Shown here piece by piece: positions 1 to 6,830 of a stretch of DNA of 9,031 nt. Each line of letters opens with the position of its first letter. Within the stretch, counting starts at the first letter, position 1. This stretch comes from Anaerolineales bacterium (GTDB taxonomy: Bacteria; Chloroflexota; Anaerolineae; 4572-78; NAK82). Location of the stretch: positions 1 to 9,031 of the forward strand of contig JAHELX010000231.1 in assembly GCA_024643945.1 (NCBI GenBank), in the 5' to 3' direction. Position numbers and translations under genes: made by a program. Below the pieces are notes generated by a model that did no database searches, had not been told where the DNA came from, and saw only the letters and a list, made by a program, of their open reading frames with translations.

Positions 1-1
1 C

Positions 2-1711
2 CCGGCCGACCTGGAGGGCAAGGTTGTATTCCTGGACTACGCGATCATCAACGGTGCGCTGGCGGGTACGAGAGATGCTGTGAGAGCCGCCCAAGAACTG
101 CTGGACAAGGGGCCGGCTGGCCTGGTGTTGGTGACCCAATTCTCCACCGAGCAGGGGAGTAGCCATGGCTTTGGCGTTGGGGACGTGAGCGTCATCAACC
201 AGGTGCAGATGGAGTCGGCCATCCCCATCTTGTACGTCCGCCTGGAAGACCTGGCTCCGGCGGGGATCACGAACTGGAACGACCTGGCAAAGATCGAAGA
301 GGCTCGTCTCACCTGGGACGCCGACGTCTTCTCTCCTGGCACTTCTGGGAACCTGGTCGCTCGCATCCCCGGCGTCGATTCCTCCCAGGCGATCATCCTG
401 GGGGCGCACATCGATAGCCCCAACAGCCCGGGCGCCATGGACGACGGCAGTGGTTCCGTTGCCCTGCTGGAAGTGGCCCGCGTCCTGGACGCAGCCCGGG
501 TCCAGCCGCCGGTCGACCTTTACCTGGCCTGGTTCGGCAGCGAGGAATTGGGCCTGTACGGTGCGGCTCACTTTGTCGCCACCCACCAGGAGTTGCTGGA
601 TCGGACGCTGGCCATGCTGGAGGTTGACTGTCTGTCTCGCCCGCTGGACGGCATCAGCGCCGATCTTACCCTGATCACCTGGTCCGATAGCCGGCTGGGT
701 GACGACCGGTTGACATGGCCCGACTATCTGATCCAGTCTGCCGCCGGGCGAGGGATAAGCGCGCTGCCCGAGGAGCTTCACTTTTTCTACGCGGAAGACC
801 TGACCTTCAGGGGCTTCGACGTGCCCAACGCCGACCTGATCTACACGAACGACCCGGCTATGGAAGCGGCCGGCGGCTGGCACTACGCGGCTCACGTCCA
901 CGACCCCTACGATACCGCGGAACTGGCGCGCGAGGTGGGGGACGTGTTGGAGCAGATGGCGCAGGTGGCGCTGGCCGCCGCCCTGGAGCCGGGGCAGGAG
1001 CGCCCAACGCTGCGCGTCGCCCCCCAGCCGGACCGCCGCATCCTGTTCGTGGGCAGTCACACCGAATCGGTGCATATGGCTCCGACCACATTCATTGACT
1101 TAGGGCTGACTCTTGCCTGGGAAGGCTTCGACGTAGACCTGATCCCTTATGGCCAGGCCGTGACACCCGCCGACCTGGAAGATACCGGCCTGGTAGTGGC
1201 CCTGCCTGTGCTGGACTACCCCAGCCCGGAGGGTGACCTGGACGCCTATGACGAAGCCTGGAGCCAGGAAGAGATCGAGGCGCTGAAGGCGTACGTGGCC
1301 GGGGGTGGTCTGTTGGTGCTGACCAACAGTGCCTACCGCCTCAAGTACCACAATACGCCGCTGGACCCCAACGAGGACTGGAGCGATGCCAACGCGCTGG
1401 CCACGCAATTCGGGGTCTCCTATCAGGAAGGGGCAATCTCCGCCGCCCTGGCCAAACCGGATGGGGAGCACCCGCTGATGGCAGGCGTGTCCGACCTGGA
1501 ACTGATCGAAGGCAACGGCCTGCCCTTTACGCTGGCCGAGGGGCAGGTACTGGCTCAGGCAGGCGGGGAGCCGGTCGTGGCGCTGGTCGGCTACGGCGAC
1601 GCTGGCGGACAAGTATTGGCCCTGGCCGACCTGGGTATCCTGGGGAACCGGGGGGAAGCGCACAACCTCACCTTCTGGGAAAACCTGGCCCGGTATGCCC
1701 GGTCACGTTGA
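2..1711 (+). CDS. M28-family zinc peptidase with partial PA domain and C-terminal GATase-like domain (5' end outside window)
   Basis: The reading frame is open from base 2, so the gene starts upstream; a GTG at 80 is only an internal codon. The window holds 569 residues. Residues 1 to about 80 resemble a protease-associated (PA) domain (DLEGKVVFLDYA, then AGLVLVTQF). The M28 core shows the complete di-zinc set by alignment to Aeromonas aminopeptidase: His136 in GAHIDS, Asp147 in MDDGSGS, catalytic Glu181 and ligand Glu182 in GSEELGLYGA, Asp209 in LEVD, and His300 in HVHDPYDT. From about residue 345 to the end (RRILFVGSHTES, LKAYVAGGGLLVLTNSAYR) it looks like a class I glutamine amidotransferase-like or DUF4350-type fold without an obvious catalytic Cys-His pair. 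Family members hydrolyse N-terminal peptide bonds and are usually exported; the signal peptide would lie outside this window. The specificity is unknown. The gene ends 2 bp before the convergent neighbour. Confidence 0.9.
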   Translation, partial: PADLEGKVVFLDYAIINGALAGTRDAVRAAQELLDKGPAGLVLVTQFSTEQGSSHGFGVGDVSVINQVQMESAIPILYVRLEDLAPAGITNWNDLAKIEEARLTWDADVFSPGTSGNLVARIPGVDSSQAIILGAHIDSPNSPGAMDDGSGSVALLEVARVLDAARVQPPVDLYLAWFGSEELGLYGAAHFVATHQELLDRTLAMLEVDCLSRPLDGISADLTLITWSDSRLGDDRLTWPDYLIQSAAGRGISALPEELHFFYAEDLTFRGFDVPNADLIYTNDPAMEAAGGWHYAAHVHDPYDTAELAREVGDVLEQMAQVALAAALEPGQERPTLRVAPQPDRRILFVGSHTESVHMAPTTFIDLGLTLAWEGFDVDLIPYGQAVTPADLEDTGLVVALPVLDYPSPEGDLDAYDEAWSQEEIEALKAYVAGGGLLVLTNSAYRLKYHNTPLDPNEDWSDANALATQFGVSYQEGAISAALAKPDGEHPLMAGVSDLELIEGNGLPFTLAEGQVLAQAGGEPVVALVGYGDAGGQVLALADLGILGNRGEAHNLTFWENLARYARSR

Positions 1712-1713
1712 TG

Positions 1714-2775
1714 TTACTTTCGGCTTGACCAATAGATGACGGCGCCGATCAGGAAAGCCAATACCATTCCACCCCAGACAAATCCAGTGATAGTAACAGC
1801 CGAAGATAGCGAGGCGATTGGCGATGTTGGGAAAGATACCGGCGTAACGCCGGGTTCAACGCTTGGGGTTGCCGTTGGCGCGATGGTAGGGGACAGAGTG
1901 GGAGTAGACGCGGGTGGGGTCGGTTGCGGCGTAGCAGTAGAGCCAGCCTCTCGCGTGGCCTGACGACTCCAACACGCTGCAGCCGAAAAGTGGAAGGCGA
2001 GATCGTCAGCTTCTGTCGGTTCGAGACTCTCGTAGTGCCAGTGCAAGTCGTGGCCCTCGACGCTGTAGCCGGTCACCGGGTCAGGACCGAGTAACACATC
2101 CCGGGCCGGACAGGGAAAGCGGACGATCAAGTCCACCTGCCCGATGGGACCTGCCCAGGGAGCACCGGTATGCAGAACGTAGCCCAACTCTTCAATCGTC
2201 GACATGAGGTAGATCACGCGCACATGGGTATCCCCAGGCGGGAAATCCATCCCCCACACCCGCCAGGTGGAGCCATCCACCATTTCCTGGCGTGTATCCA
2301 ATTCCTCCCCGTTCACAAATGCCCGCAACTGTTGGACGGGATGAAAGTTGATATAGAGATGCTGCTGAAGCTCGGAGGATGAGGGCAACGTGACGGGAAA
2401 GCCAACTGCCAACGTTTGCGTCTCGGTTTGGGGATTGCGGAAAAGGAAATCGGCAGTCACTTGGGCCCCAACGCTGCCTTCGACTTCCTTTTTCACTTCC
2501 CCCGAATCCCTGGCGTAGGCGTTATAGGTCATAGTGATGGGGTAGGCGACGTCGATCAACACCGTTTCGCTGATCATCTGAATTCGAGTAGCTTCCGCCG
2601 GCGCTAACGTGTAACCGTGCTCGTCTAATGCGACCGGCCCCACATCCGCCTCGGCCGGCCGCGCTATCGCGAGCAGCAGCGTCCAGGCGGCTAATCCCAG
2701 GCAGAGAGACGCTGCCAGTGACCACAAACAGGAACAGCCACGAGGGGATATGGAGGATTTGCGTGAGATGGCCAT
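1714..2775 (-). CDS. Predicted surface-anchored protein: signal peptide, DUF4424-like ectodomain, Pro/Thr linker, C-terminal membrane anchor
   Basis: The protein has 353 residues. I chose the ATG at 2775 (MAISRKSS) because GAGGAA lies 9 nt upstream and a signal peptide begins right after it. An ATG at 2865 in the same frame would add 30 residues that come from a hairpin repeat (WAGTRPAPT), so I reject that start. Residues 17-36 are a hydrophobic signal segment, with likely cleavage near AEA at 41-43. Residues 45 to about 250 are a beta-rich extracellular region (VTADFLFRNPQTETQTLAVGFPV) that resembles DUF4424-type domains of unknown function. Residues about 255-310 are a Pro/Thr/Ser-rich linker (TPQPTPPASTPTLSPT). 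Residues 326-349 are a transmembrane helix followed by SSRK. The topology is therefore outside-facing with a short cytosolic tail. The domain assignment is by resemblance only. No enzyme motif was seen. Confidence 0.8.
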   Translation of the reverse strand: MAISRKSSISPRGCSCLWSLAASLCLGLAAWTLLLAIARPAEADVGPVALDEHGYTLAPAEATRIQMISETVLIDVAYPITMTYNAYARDSGEVKKEVEGSVGAQVTADFLFRNPQTETQTLAVGFPVTLPSSSELQQHLYINFHPVQQLRAFVNGEELDTRQEMVDGSTWRVWGMDFPPGDTHVRVIYLMSTIEELGYVLHTGAPWAGPIGQVDLIVRFPCPARDVLLGPDPVTGYSVEGHDLHWHYESLEPTEADDLAFHFSAAACWSRQATREAGSTATPQPTPPASTPTLSPTIAPTATPSVEPGVTPVSFPTSPIASLSSAVTITGFVWGGMVLAFLIGAVIYWSSRK

Positions 2776-2837
2776 TATGCTCGTTTCCTCTTCAGTCTGC
2801 CTGAGCATCCGGTTCCACAAACAACCCACGCGAGTAG

Positions 2838-2858
2838 GGGCAGGCCTTGTGCCTGCCC
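2838..2858. repeat. Hairpin repeat, 8-bp perfect stem (GGGCAGGC/GCCTGCCC)
   Basis: The arms at 2838-2845 and 2851-2858 pair perfectly around a CTTGT loop. The element lies about 60 bp before the start of the minus-strand surface protein gene, in its probable 5' leader. Read on the minus strand it contains GGCAGG-N4-AGGCCTGC, which recurs with identical spacing at 8978-8995. This kind of G-rich hairpin is, from memory, a frequent dispersed repeat in Chloroflexota-like genomes. A role as a transcriptional element is not shown. Confidence 0.7.
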
Positions 2859-3012
2859 AAATCACAACATTATTCTACACCATTTCAAGAATTTCTGATT
2901 GACTGCAAACCGTCACTACCCCCACAATCGGCTAACTTTTGACCCGCTCAGAATTTGCCAGCTAATTGAGCCGTGCCGGACTTGCAGCCTGCCCCGCTGT
3001 GCCGAGATCGGC

Positions 3013-3180
3013 TTACGGCGGGCGCGTGGCAGCCAAAGAGGTGGAAACTGGTAGAGGGGTTAGGCTTTCATCGAGAAAGTAGATGGTGCCGGCACGGTCC
3101 TCCTGGCGGTACACCGTCCGCGCCAAATTAGCTAATGGGTACTCACGAGATAGTTGTATGAGTTGACGAGTGAAGGGGGT
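3013..3180 (-). pseudogene. Possible remnant of a degraded gene (55-codon open frame, no start)
   Basis: On the minus strand a frame is open between stops at 3181-3183 and 3013-3015. It reads protein-like in the middle (QLSREYPLANLARTVYRQ, then GTIYFLDESL) but has no ATG and no ribosome binding site. It lies downstream of the small membrane gene on the same strand and could be the tail of a broken gene. Chance cannot be excluded. The rest of 2866-3200 shows no gene that I can support; it has an ATTAGCTAAT palindrome at 3127-3136. Confidence 0.2.
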
Positions 3181-3200
3181 TTAGACGCTTGGGAGCCAGT

Positions 3201-3401
3201 TCACGACGTACGCCAGATCAGAATCAATAGCATCAACAGACAGGCCAACAATACCAAACACCCGCCTTCCCACGACCGGCGCACCTCTTCTGTCTTTGCC
3301 CTCTGCGCCAGCATCCTTGAGAACGCCGACAGCGCAGTCAGGGAGACGACAAAAAAGAGCATAAGCGCTGCCAGAAACAATAGAGGCTCTATCGTGTCCA
3401 T
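3201..3401 (-). CDS. Small two-helix membrane protein, unrecognised
   Basis: The 66-residue product starts MDTIEPLLFL. It has two strongly hydrophobic segments at about residues 5-27 and 46-63, joined by a charged loop (RMLAQRAKTEEVRRSWEGG). Third codon positions are mostly G or C, as in the neighbours. An in-frame TTG at 3416 could extend it by five residues; neither start has a strong Shine-Dalgarno sequence. A TTGAAA-17-TATAAT promoter at 3497-3525 points toward it, which supports expression. Another frame on the same strand overlaps it, but its second half is not protein-like. No family was recognised. A positively charged loop between two helices is common in small bacterial membrane proteins, and no function is implied. 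Confidence 0.5.
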   Translation of the reverse strand: MDTIEPLLFLAALMLFFVVSLTALSAFSRMLAQRAKTEEVRRSWEGGCLVLLACLLMLLILIWRTS

Positions 3402-3496
3402 TTTCGTCCGCCGCAACTAGACGATGGGCGACTTGCTCCCGCCATTTTTCCAGTGGGTGGCGCTGTGTTCCGGCCAAGGCTCCTCTTACTTTGTTT

Positions 3497-3525
3497 ATTA
3501 TATAACAATCACCCCTTCTTTTCAA
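3497..3525 (-). promoter_or_regulatory. Sigma70-type promoter, TTGAAA-17-TATAAT, leftward
   Basis: On the minus strand, TTGAAA (3520-3525) and TATAAT (3497-3502) are separated by exactly 17 bp. Transcription would run leftward into the small membrane protein gene with a leader of about 90 nt. It stands back to back with the rightward promoter, with 25 bp between the two -35 boxes. Confidence 0.65.
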
Positions 3526-3550
3526 TTTGCCAATGATGGCGAATTCCCTA

Positions 3551-3579
3551 TTGACACCTAAATATCATGATGTTATAAT
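3551..3579 (+). promoter_or_regulatory. Perfect-consensus sigma70 promoter, TTGACA-17-TATAAT
   Basis: TTGACA (3551-3556) and TATAAT (3574-3579) are both perfect consensus hexamers with the optimal 17-bp spacer. The expected start of transcription is near 3586, about 36 nt before the GTG of the dehydrogenase gene. An unregulated promoter this strong would be unusual for a catabolic cluster, which favours repression. Confidence 0.85.
3561..3574. promoter_or_regulatory. Candidate operator: 14-bp imperfect palindrome in promoter spacer
   Basis: AATATCATGATGTT matches its own reverse complement at 12 of 14 positions, with the perfect core ATCATGAT at 3564-3571. It sits between the -35 and -10 boxes, where a bound repressor would block RNA polymerase. 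The GntR/UTRA protein encoded in the same cluster is the natural candidate, although the site does not resemble the GTnTAnAC-type HutC operators that I know. Confidence 0.4.
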
Positions 3580-3608
3580 GTTGGCAGCTATTAAAAGGGA
3601 CGGGCTAC

Positions 3609-3616
3609 AAGGAGGT
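3609..3616 (+). promoter_or_regulatory. Strong ribosome binding site AAGGAGGT
   Basis: A full 8-nt anti-16S match ends 5 nt before the GTG at 3622. It fixes that non-ATG start codon for the dehydrogenase. Confidence 0.85.
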
Positions 3617-3621
3617 GCACC

Positions 3622-4755
3622 GTGAGCGCCGAGGTCAACGTCGGAATCGTCGGCACGAAGTTTATGGGGCGAGCGCACAGCAATGCCTACATTGATGTGC
3701 GCTACTTCTTTGATATGCCGGCACGCCCGGTCTTACGTGCGGCCTGTGGGCGAAACGAGTCTGATTTGAAGGCATTTGCCGCGCAATTTGACTGGCAAAC
3801 CACGGAGACGTCCTGGGAACGCCTGGTGGCGCGCGACGACATTGACCTGGTGGACATTTGCACTTCCAACGTAACCCATATGCCGATTGCCGTGGCTGCT
3901 GCCAGAGCAGGCAAACACGTATTCTGCGAGAAGCCTATTGCCATGGACGCGGGCGAAGCACGCCAAATGTTGGATGCGGCGCGTGAAGCTGGCGTCCGCC
4001 ATATGGTGGCCTTTAACTACCGCCGGGCGCCGGCGATTATGCTGGCCAGGCAGCTCATTGACGAGGGCAAAATCGGACGCATCCGGCACTTCAACGCGGT
4101 TTACTATCAGGACTGGCTGGTTGATCCCAATTTCTCCATTGTCTGGCGTCATGACGTGAAAGAGGGCGGTTCGGGCGCGCACGGGGATATGAATGCCCAC
4201 ACCGTTGACCTGGCTCGCTATCTGGTGGGCGAGATTGAGGCGGTAAGTGCTGCCCGGGAGATCTTCGTCAAGGAGCGTCCGCTGGCGGACGGCTCCGGTA
4301 TGGGTGCGGTCACGGCGGATGACGCCATGTACTTTCTGGCGCGCTTCCGCGATGGTGCCCTGGGCTCCTTCATGGCGACCCGGTTTGCTACGGGGCGTAA
4401 GAATTATCTGCGCCTGGAGATCTTCGGCAGCGAGGGGAGCCTGATGTTCAACCTGGAGCGCCTGAATGAGTTGGAGTTCTACTCCAGGGCGGATGAGGAT
4501 AAAACGCAGGGCTTCCGCAACATCGTCGTCACCGAGTCGAGCCATCCCTTCATCAGCGCCTGGTGGCCACCGGGGCATATCATCGGCTGGGAGCACACCT
4601 TTATTCATGAGGTCCACGATCTTCTCTTGGCGATTGACGAGGGTGAAGAGGTGCATCCCGATTTCTACGATGGGCTGCGCTGCCAGCAAGTACTCGACGC
4701 TGCGGTGCAGTCCAGCGTGGAAAGGCGCTGGGTGGAAGTCCCCCCCGAAGAATAG
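3622..4755 (+). CDS. Gfo/Idh/MocA-family NAD(P)-dependent sugar dehydrogenase
   Basis: The product has 377 residues, normal for the family, starting at GTG behind a perfect ribosome binding site. The N-terminal Rossmann fold shows the nucleotide loop GIVGTKFMG (residues 8-16). The conserved EKP is at 103-105, with Lys104 typically catalytic. The C-terminal half has GSGAHGDMNAHTVD, where Asp189 and His193 sit in the usual substrate-binding and proton-transfer positions. MGRAHSNAY, VAFNYRRAPA and the later ARYLVGE resemble levoglucosan dehydrogenase and related sugar 3-dehydrogenases, from memory. The expected reaction is oxidation of a sugar hydroxyl with NAD or NADP in the cytosol. The substrate is unknown. 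It is the first gene of the sugar cluster, 147 bp before the GntR gene, directly behind the consensus promoter. Its last codons are duplicated downstream. Confidence 0.88.
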   Translation: MSAEVNVGIVGTKFMGRAHSNAYIDVRYFFDMPARPVLRAACGRNESDLKAFAAQFDWQTTETSWERLVARDDIDLVDICTSNVTHMPIAVAAARAGKHVFCEKPIAMDAGEARQMLDAAREAGVRHMVAFNYRRAPAIMLARQLIDEGKIGRIRHFNAVYYQDWLVDPNFSIVWRHDVKEGGSGAHGDMNAHTVDLARYLVGEIEAVSAAREIFVKERPLADGSGMGAVTADDAMYFLARFRDGALGSFMATRFATGRKNYLRLEIFGSEGSLMFNLERLNELEFYSRADEDKTQGFRNIVVTESSHPFISAWWPPGHIIGWEHTFIHEVHDLLLAIDEGEEVHPDFYDGLRCQQVLDAAVQSSVERRWVEVPPEE

Positions 4756-4877
4756 CATTGTCATCCTGCTAAGGATGAGGTTAAGGTTAAGGTTAAGGTT
4801 AAGGTTAAGGTTAAGGTTAAGGTTAAGGTTAAGGCTGACTGCGTGGAAGTCCCCGCCGAAGAATAGCATTATCATCC
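4728..4877 (+). repeat. Direct repeat of dehydrogenase 3' end flanking a microsatellite
   Basis: Bases 4728-4766 (end of the coding sequence, its TAG stop and 11 bp beyond) recur at 4839-4877 with 36 of 39 identical. The offset is 111 bp, a multiple of three, so the second copy reads VEVPAEE-stop in the same frame as the genuine VEVPPEE-stop. The hexamer array lies between the copies. The second copy ends 25 bp before the start codon of the regulator gene. Confidence 0.9.
4779..4834 (+). repeat. GGTTAA hexanucleotide tandem array, 9.3 units
   Basis: The array is perfect over 56 bp. Read in the dehydrogenase frame after its stop it would give a Val-Lys dipeptide repeat. It is a noncoding microsatellite in the gap between the dehydrogenase and the GntR gene. 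Because each unit is 6 bp, copy-number change would alter spacing without changing frame. Confidence 0.95.
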
Positions 4878-4902
4878 GCATGTGGGGCATTATGAGGATG
4901 CT

Positions 4903-5634
4903 ATGAGGCAAATTAACCGCGCTAGCAAATTACCGCTCTACCATCAGTTGTACCAGATACTGCGGAGCAACATAACGGGTCGTGAGTGGCAACCGGGAGA
5001 CATGATCCCACCCGAGTCCGAGTTGATCGAGCGCTATCAGGTCAGCCGGACCACGGTGCGTCAAGTTCTCGACATACTGGCCAATGAGGGCTTGATCTAT
5101 CGACAGCAGGGTCGGGGCACCTTTGTGGCACATCCCACCGTTGAGCACGGCCTGGTGCGTATCGTCAACTTCACCGAGGACATGCGTATGCGAGGGTGTG
5201 AGCCCAGTTCAAAGGTGCTGTTTTCCGGCCTCGTTCCGGCGCCCCGAGATATCGCCGAGAAGTTGCAGATTGAGCCGGGAGAGGCGTTAGCACGCCTGGA
5301 ACGTCTGCGCCTGGCGGATGGTGAACCGATGGGCGTCGAGGAATCGTACCTGGTTCATCGCTACTGCCCGGGCGTACTGCAACACGACTATGTGTCGAAC
5401 TCCTTGCGGGAGACGCTGGGCCAAGACTATGGCATCCGCTGGACGCATGCCAGGCAGACGATTCGGGCAATCCTGGCGCCGCGTGATCTGGCCGACTTAC
5501 TGGCGATACGGCCCAAGTCGGCCTTGCTGTTCATCGAGCGGGTCTCCTATTCGCAGGAGGATGTACCCGTCGAGTTTTTACGTATATATTATCGGGCCGA
5601 TCGTTACGTCTTGTATAACGAACTGCAGGGGTAG
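4903..5634 (+). CDS. GntR-family (HutC/UTRA subfamily) transcriptional regulator
   Basis: The product has 243 residues when started at ATG 4903, which has GAGG 5 nt upstream. A GTG at 4882 in the same frame would add 7 residues but lacks a good ribosome binding site. Residues 10-75 form the winged helix: PLYHQLYQILRSNI, the recognition region ELIERYQVSRTTVRQVLDIL at 40-59, and the wing RQQGRGTFV at 67-75. Residues about 82-238 form the UTRA effector-binding domain, typical of regulators that sense sugars, sugar phosphates or amino acid derivatives. It most likely represses the surrounding sugar genes and releases DNA on binding a pathway metabolite; this is inferred from position. Its own gene is bracketed by two repeat arrays. 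Confidence 0.9.
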   Translation: MRQINRASKLPLYHQLYQILRSNITGREWQPGDMIPPESELIERYQVSRTTVRQVLDILANEGLIYRQQGRGTFVAHPTVEHGLVRIVNFTEDMRMRGCEPSSKVLFSGLVPAPRDIAEKLQIEPGEALARLERLRLADGEPMGVEESYLVHRYCPGVLQHDYVSNSLRETLGQDYGIRWTHARQTIRAILAPRDLADLLAIRPKSALLFIERVSYSQEDVPVEFLRIYYRADRYVLYNELQG

Positions 5635-5690
5635 CATATTTCGCCCTTGCGCGGTGTCAGTGTATTGGCTCATTTATTCGGGGCGACAAG

Positions 5691-5738
5691 TTAGAAGATT
5701 GGAAGGTTGGAAGACTGGAAGGTTGGAGGGGTAGAAGA
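5691..5738 (+). repeat. Octamer array, left arm (TTGGAAGG-type, 6 degenerate units)
   Basis: Six consecutive 8-bp units vary around TTGGAAGG: TTAGAAGA, TTGGAAGG, TTGGAAGA, CTGGAAGG, TTGGAGGG, GTAGAAGA. The array begins 57 bp after the regulator's stop. It is the inverted counterpart of the array at 5750-5813. Confidence 0.85.
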
Positions 5739-5749
5739 CATGCCTTCTC

Positions 5750-5813
5750 TTCCAACTTTCCAGCCTTCCAGCCTTCCAACCTTCCAACCTTCCAACCTTC
5801 CAGTCTTCCAACT
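5750..5813 (+). repeat. Octamer array, right arm (TTCCAACC-type, 8 units), forming a long hairpin with the left arm
   Basis: Eight consecutive 8-bp units vary around TTCCAACC, the complement of the left array. Bases 5706-5727 pair perfectly with 5791-5812 (22 bp), and other registers 8 bp apart can also pair. The transcript between the regulator and the isomerase could therefore fold into a long slippery stem. It has no U-tract, so it is not a classical terminator. The arm ends 27 bp before the isomerase's ribosome binding site. Confidence 0.85.
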
Positions 5814-5852
5814 CTCCCCATAAAACGCCAGAACTCAATTAAGGAGGCAACC

Positions 5853-6830
5853 ATGCAAGACCTGAAGGTCTCGGTCGGAGTCTGGTACCTGGGCGCAACC
5901 AGCGACCGCTTTGTGAAAGAGGGCTATCGCCCAGACAAAACCATGGAAGAGCGATTCAAACTGGCGGCGACCATTGAGGGCGTGGGTGGTCTGGAGATGC
6001 ATTACCCGACAGAGGTAACGGATGCGACCTATAAACCCTTGAAGGCATTGGCCGATGATCTCGGGTTGAAAATCGTCCAATTCTGCCCACATTTGTGGGT
6101 GGATCCGCGCTGGAAGTACGGGCAGTTCAGCAACCCGGACAGGAAGCTGCGCCAGGAGGCCCTGGACCTGGTGAAACGCACGACGGATATCGCCCGCTAT
6201 ATGGAAGCGGAGATTATGGTCTACTGGCCGGCCCAGGATGGTTACGACTATCCTTTCCAGGCCGATCACCGTCAGCGCCTGGATGACCTGGTGGCAGGGC
6301 TGGCGGAATGGGCGGATTACAACCCCGAGCAAAAAATCGTGGTGGAATATAAAGCCTTCGAGCCCCGCACACACATTATGCTGCCAACGATTGGCCATTG
6401 CATGACGGTCATCAACGAAATCAACCGGCCCAACCTGGGCATCAACATCGACATGGGCCACGCGTTGATTATGAAAGAGAATCTGGCCGAGTCAATCGCA
6501 CTCTCCTATCGCTACGGCAAGCTGTTCCACACTCACTGGAATGACAATTGGAAGCTGTTCGACGATGACGTGATCGTGGGCACCGTCAACCTGTGGGAGA
6601 CGCTCGAAGCCCTCTTCTGGCTCGACGAGTGGGGCTATGATGGGTGGTACGGTCTGGATCTGTTCCCCTACCGCGAAGCGCCGGAGAAGGCGGTGGATGA
6701 AAGCATCCGCAACCTCAAGTTCGGCTTTGAACTGTTGGATCGGGTACCCAGGGATGAATTGCGCGAGTGCTTCCAGACCTCCGACGCGATCAAGATCTCG
6801 CAGTTGATGCGGCGCATGTTAGGTGCATAA
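5853..6830 (+). CDS. TIM-barrel sugar isomerase/epimerase (AP_endonuc_2 / xylose isomerase-like superfamily)
   Basis: The product has 325 residues; the ATG at 5853 has AAGGAGG 5 nt upstream. It is a single beta/alpha barrel. Likely metal ligands are Glu165 in VVEYKAFEP, Asp200 in INIDMGH, His226 in FHTHWND and Asp269 in GLDLFPYRE. Lys167 in the ExK pattern matches the catalytic Lys region of L-rhamnose isomerase-type enzymes. GLEMHYPTEV near residue 46 and GQDGYDYPFQ-like sequence at 127-136 mark a distinct subfamily that databases usually call sugar phosphate isomerase/epimerase. The expected chemistry is divalent-metal-dependent aldose-ketose isomerisation or ketose epimerisation of a free sugar, feeding the kinase downstream. 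A lyase or hydrolase role on a 3-oxo-sugar made by the dehydrogenase is an alternative. Confidence 0.85.
   Translation: MQDLKVSVGVWYLGATSDRFVKEGYRPDKTMEERFKLAATIEGVGGLEMHYPTEVTDATYKPLKALADDLGLKIVQFCPHLWVDPRWKYGQFSNPDRKLRQEALDLVKRTTDIARYMEAEIMVYWPAQDGYDYPFQADHRQRLDDLVAGLAEWADYNPEQKIVVEYKAFEPRTHIMLPTIGHCMTVINEINRPNLGINIDMGHALIMKENLAESIALSYRYGKLFHTHWNDNWKLFDDDVIVGTVNLWETLEALFWLDEWGYDGWYGLDLFPYREAPEKAVDESIRNLKFGFELLDRVPRDELRECFQTSDAIKISQLMRRMLGA

Noticed and set aside
2776..2865. N-terminal 30-residue extension of the minus-strand surface protein (start at 2865)
   Set aside because: It is translated hairpin repeat (AGTRPAPT) and precedes a clear ribosome binding site plus signal peptide starting at 2775.
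3181..3525. 114-residue minus-strand frame overlapping the small membrane gene
   Set aside because: Only its first part looks protein-like; the second half is an out-of-frame reading of the hydrophobic gene. It is kept as a less likely alternative.
4750..4877. CRISPR-like interpretation of repeated segments near 4730-4877 and 5691-5813
   Set aside because: The units are 6- and 8-bp tandem repeats without spacers, plus one two-copy duplication; no cas genes are present.
3733..4911. 392-residue minus-strand frame over the dehydrogenase, with an Asn-Leu repeat
   Set aside because: It is antisense to a gene with all family motifs; the repeat is just the GGTTAA array read backwards.
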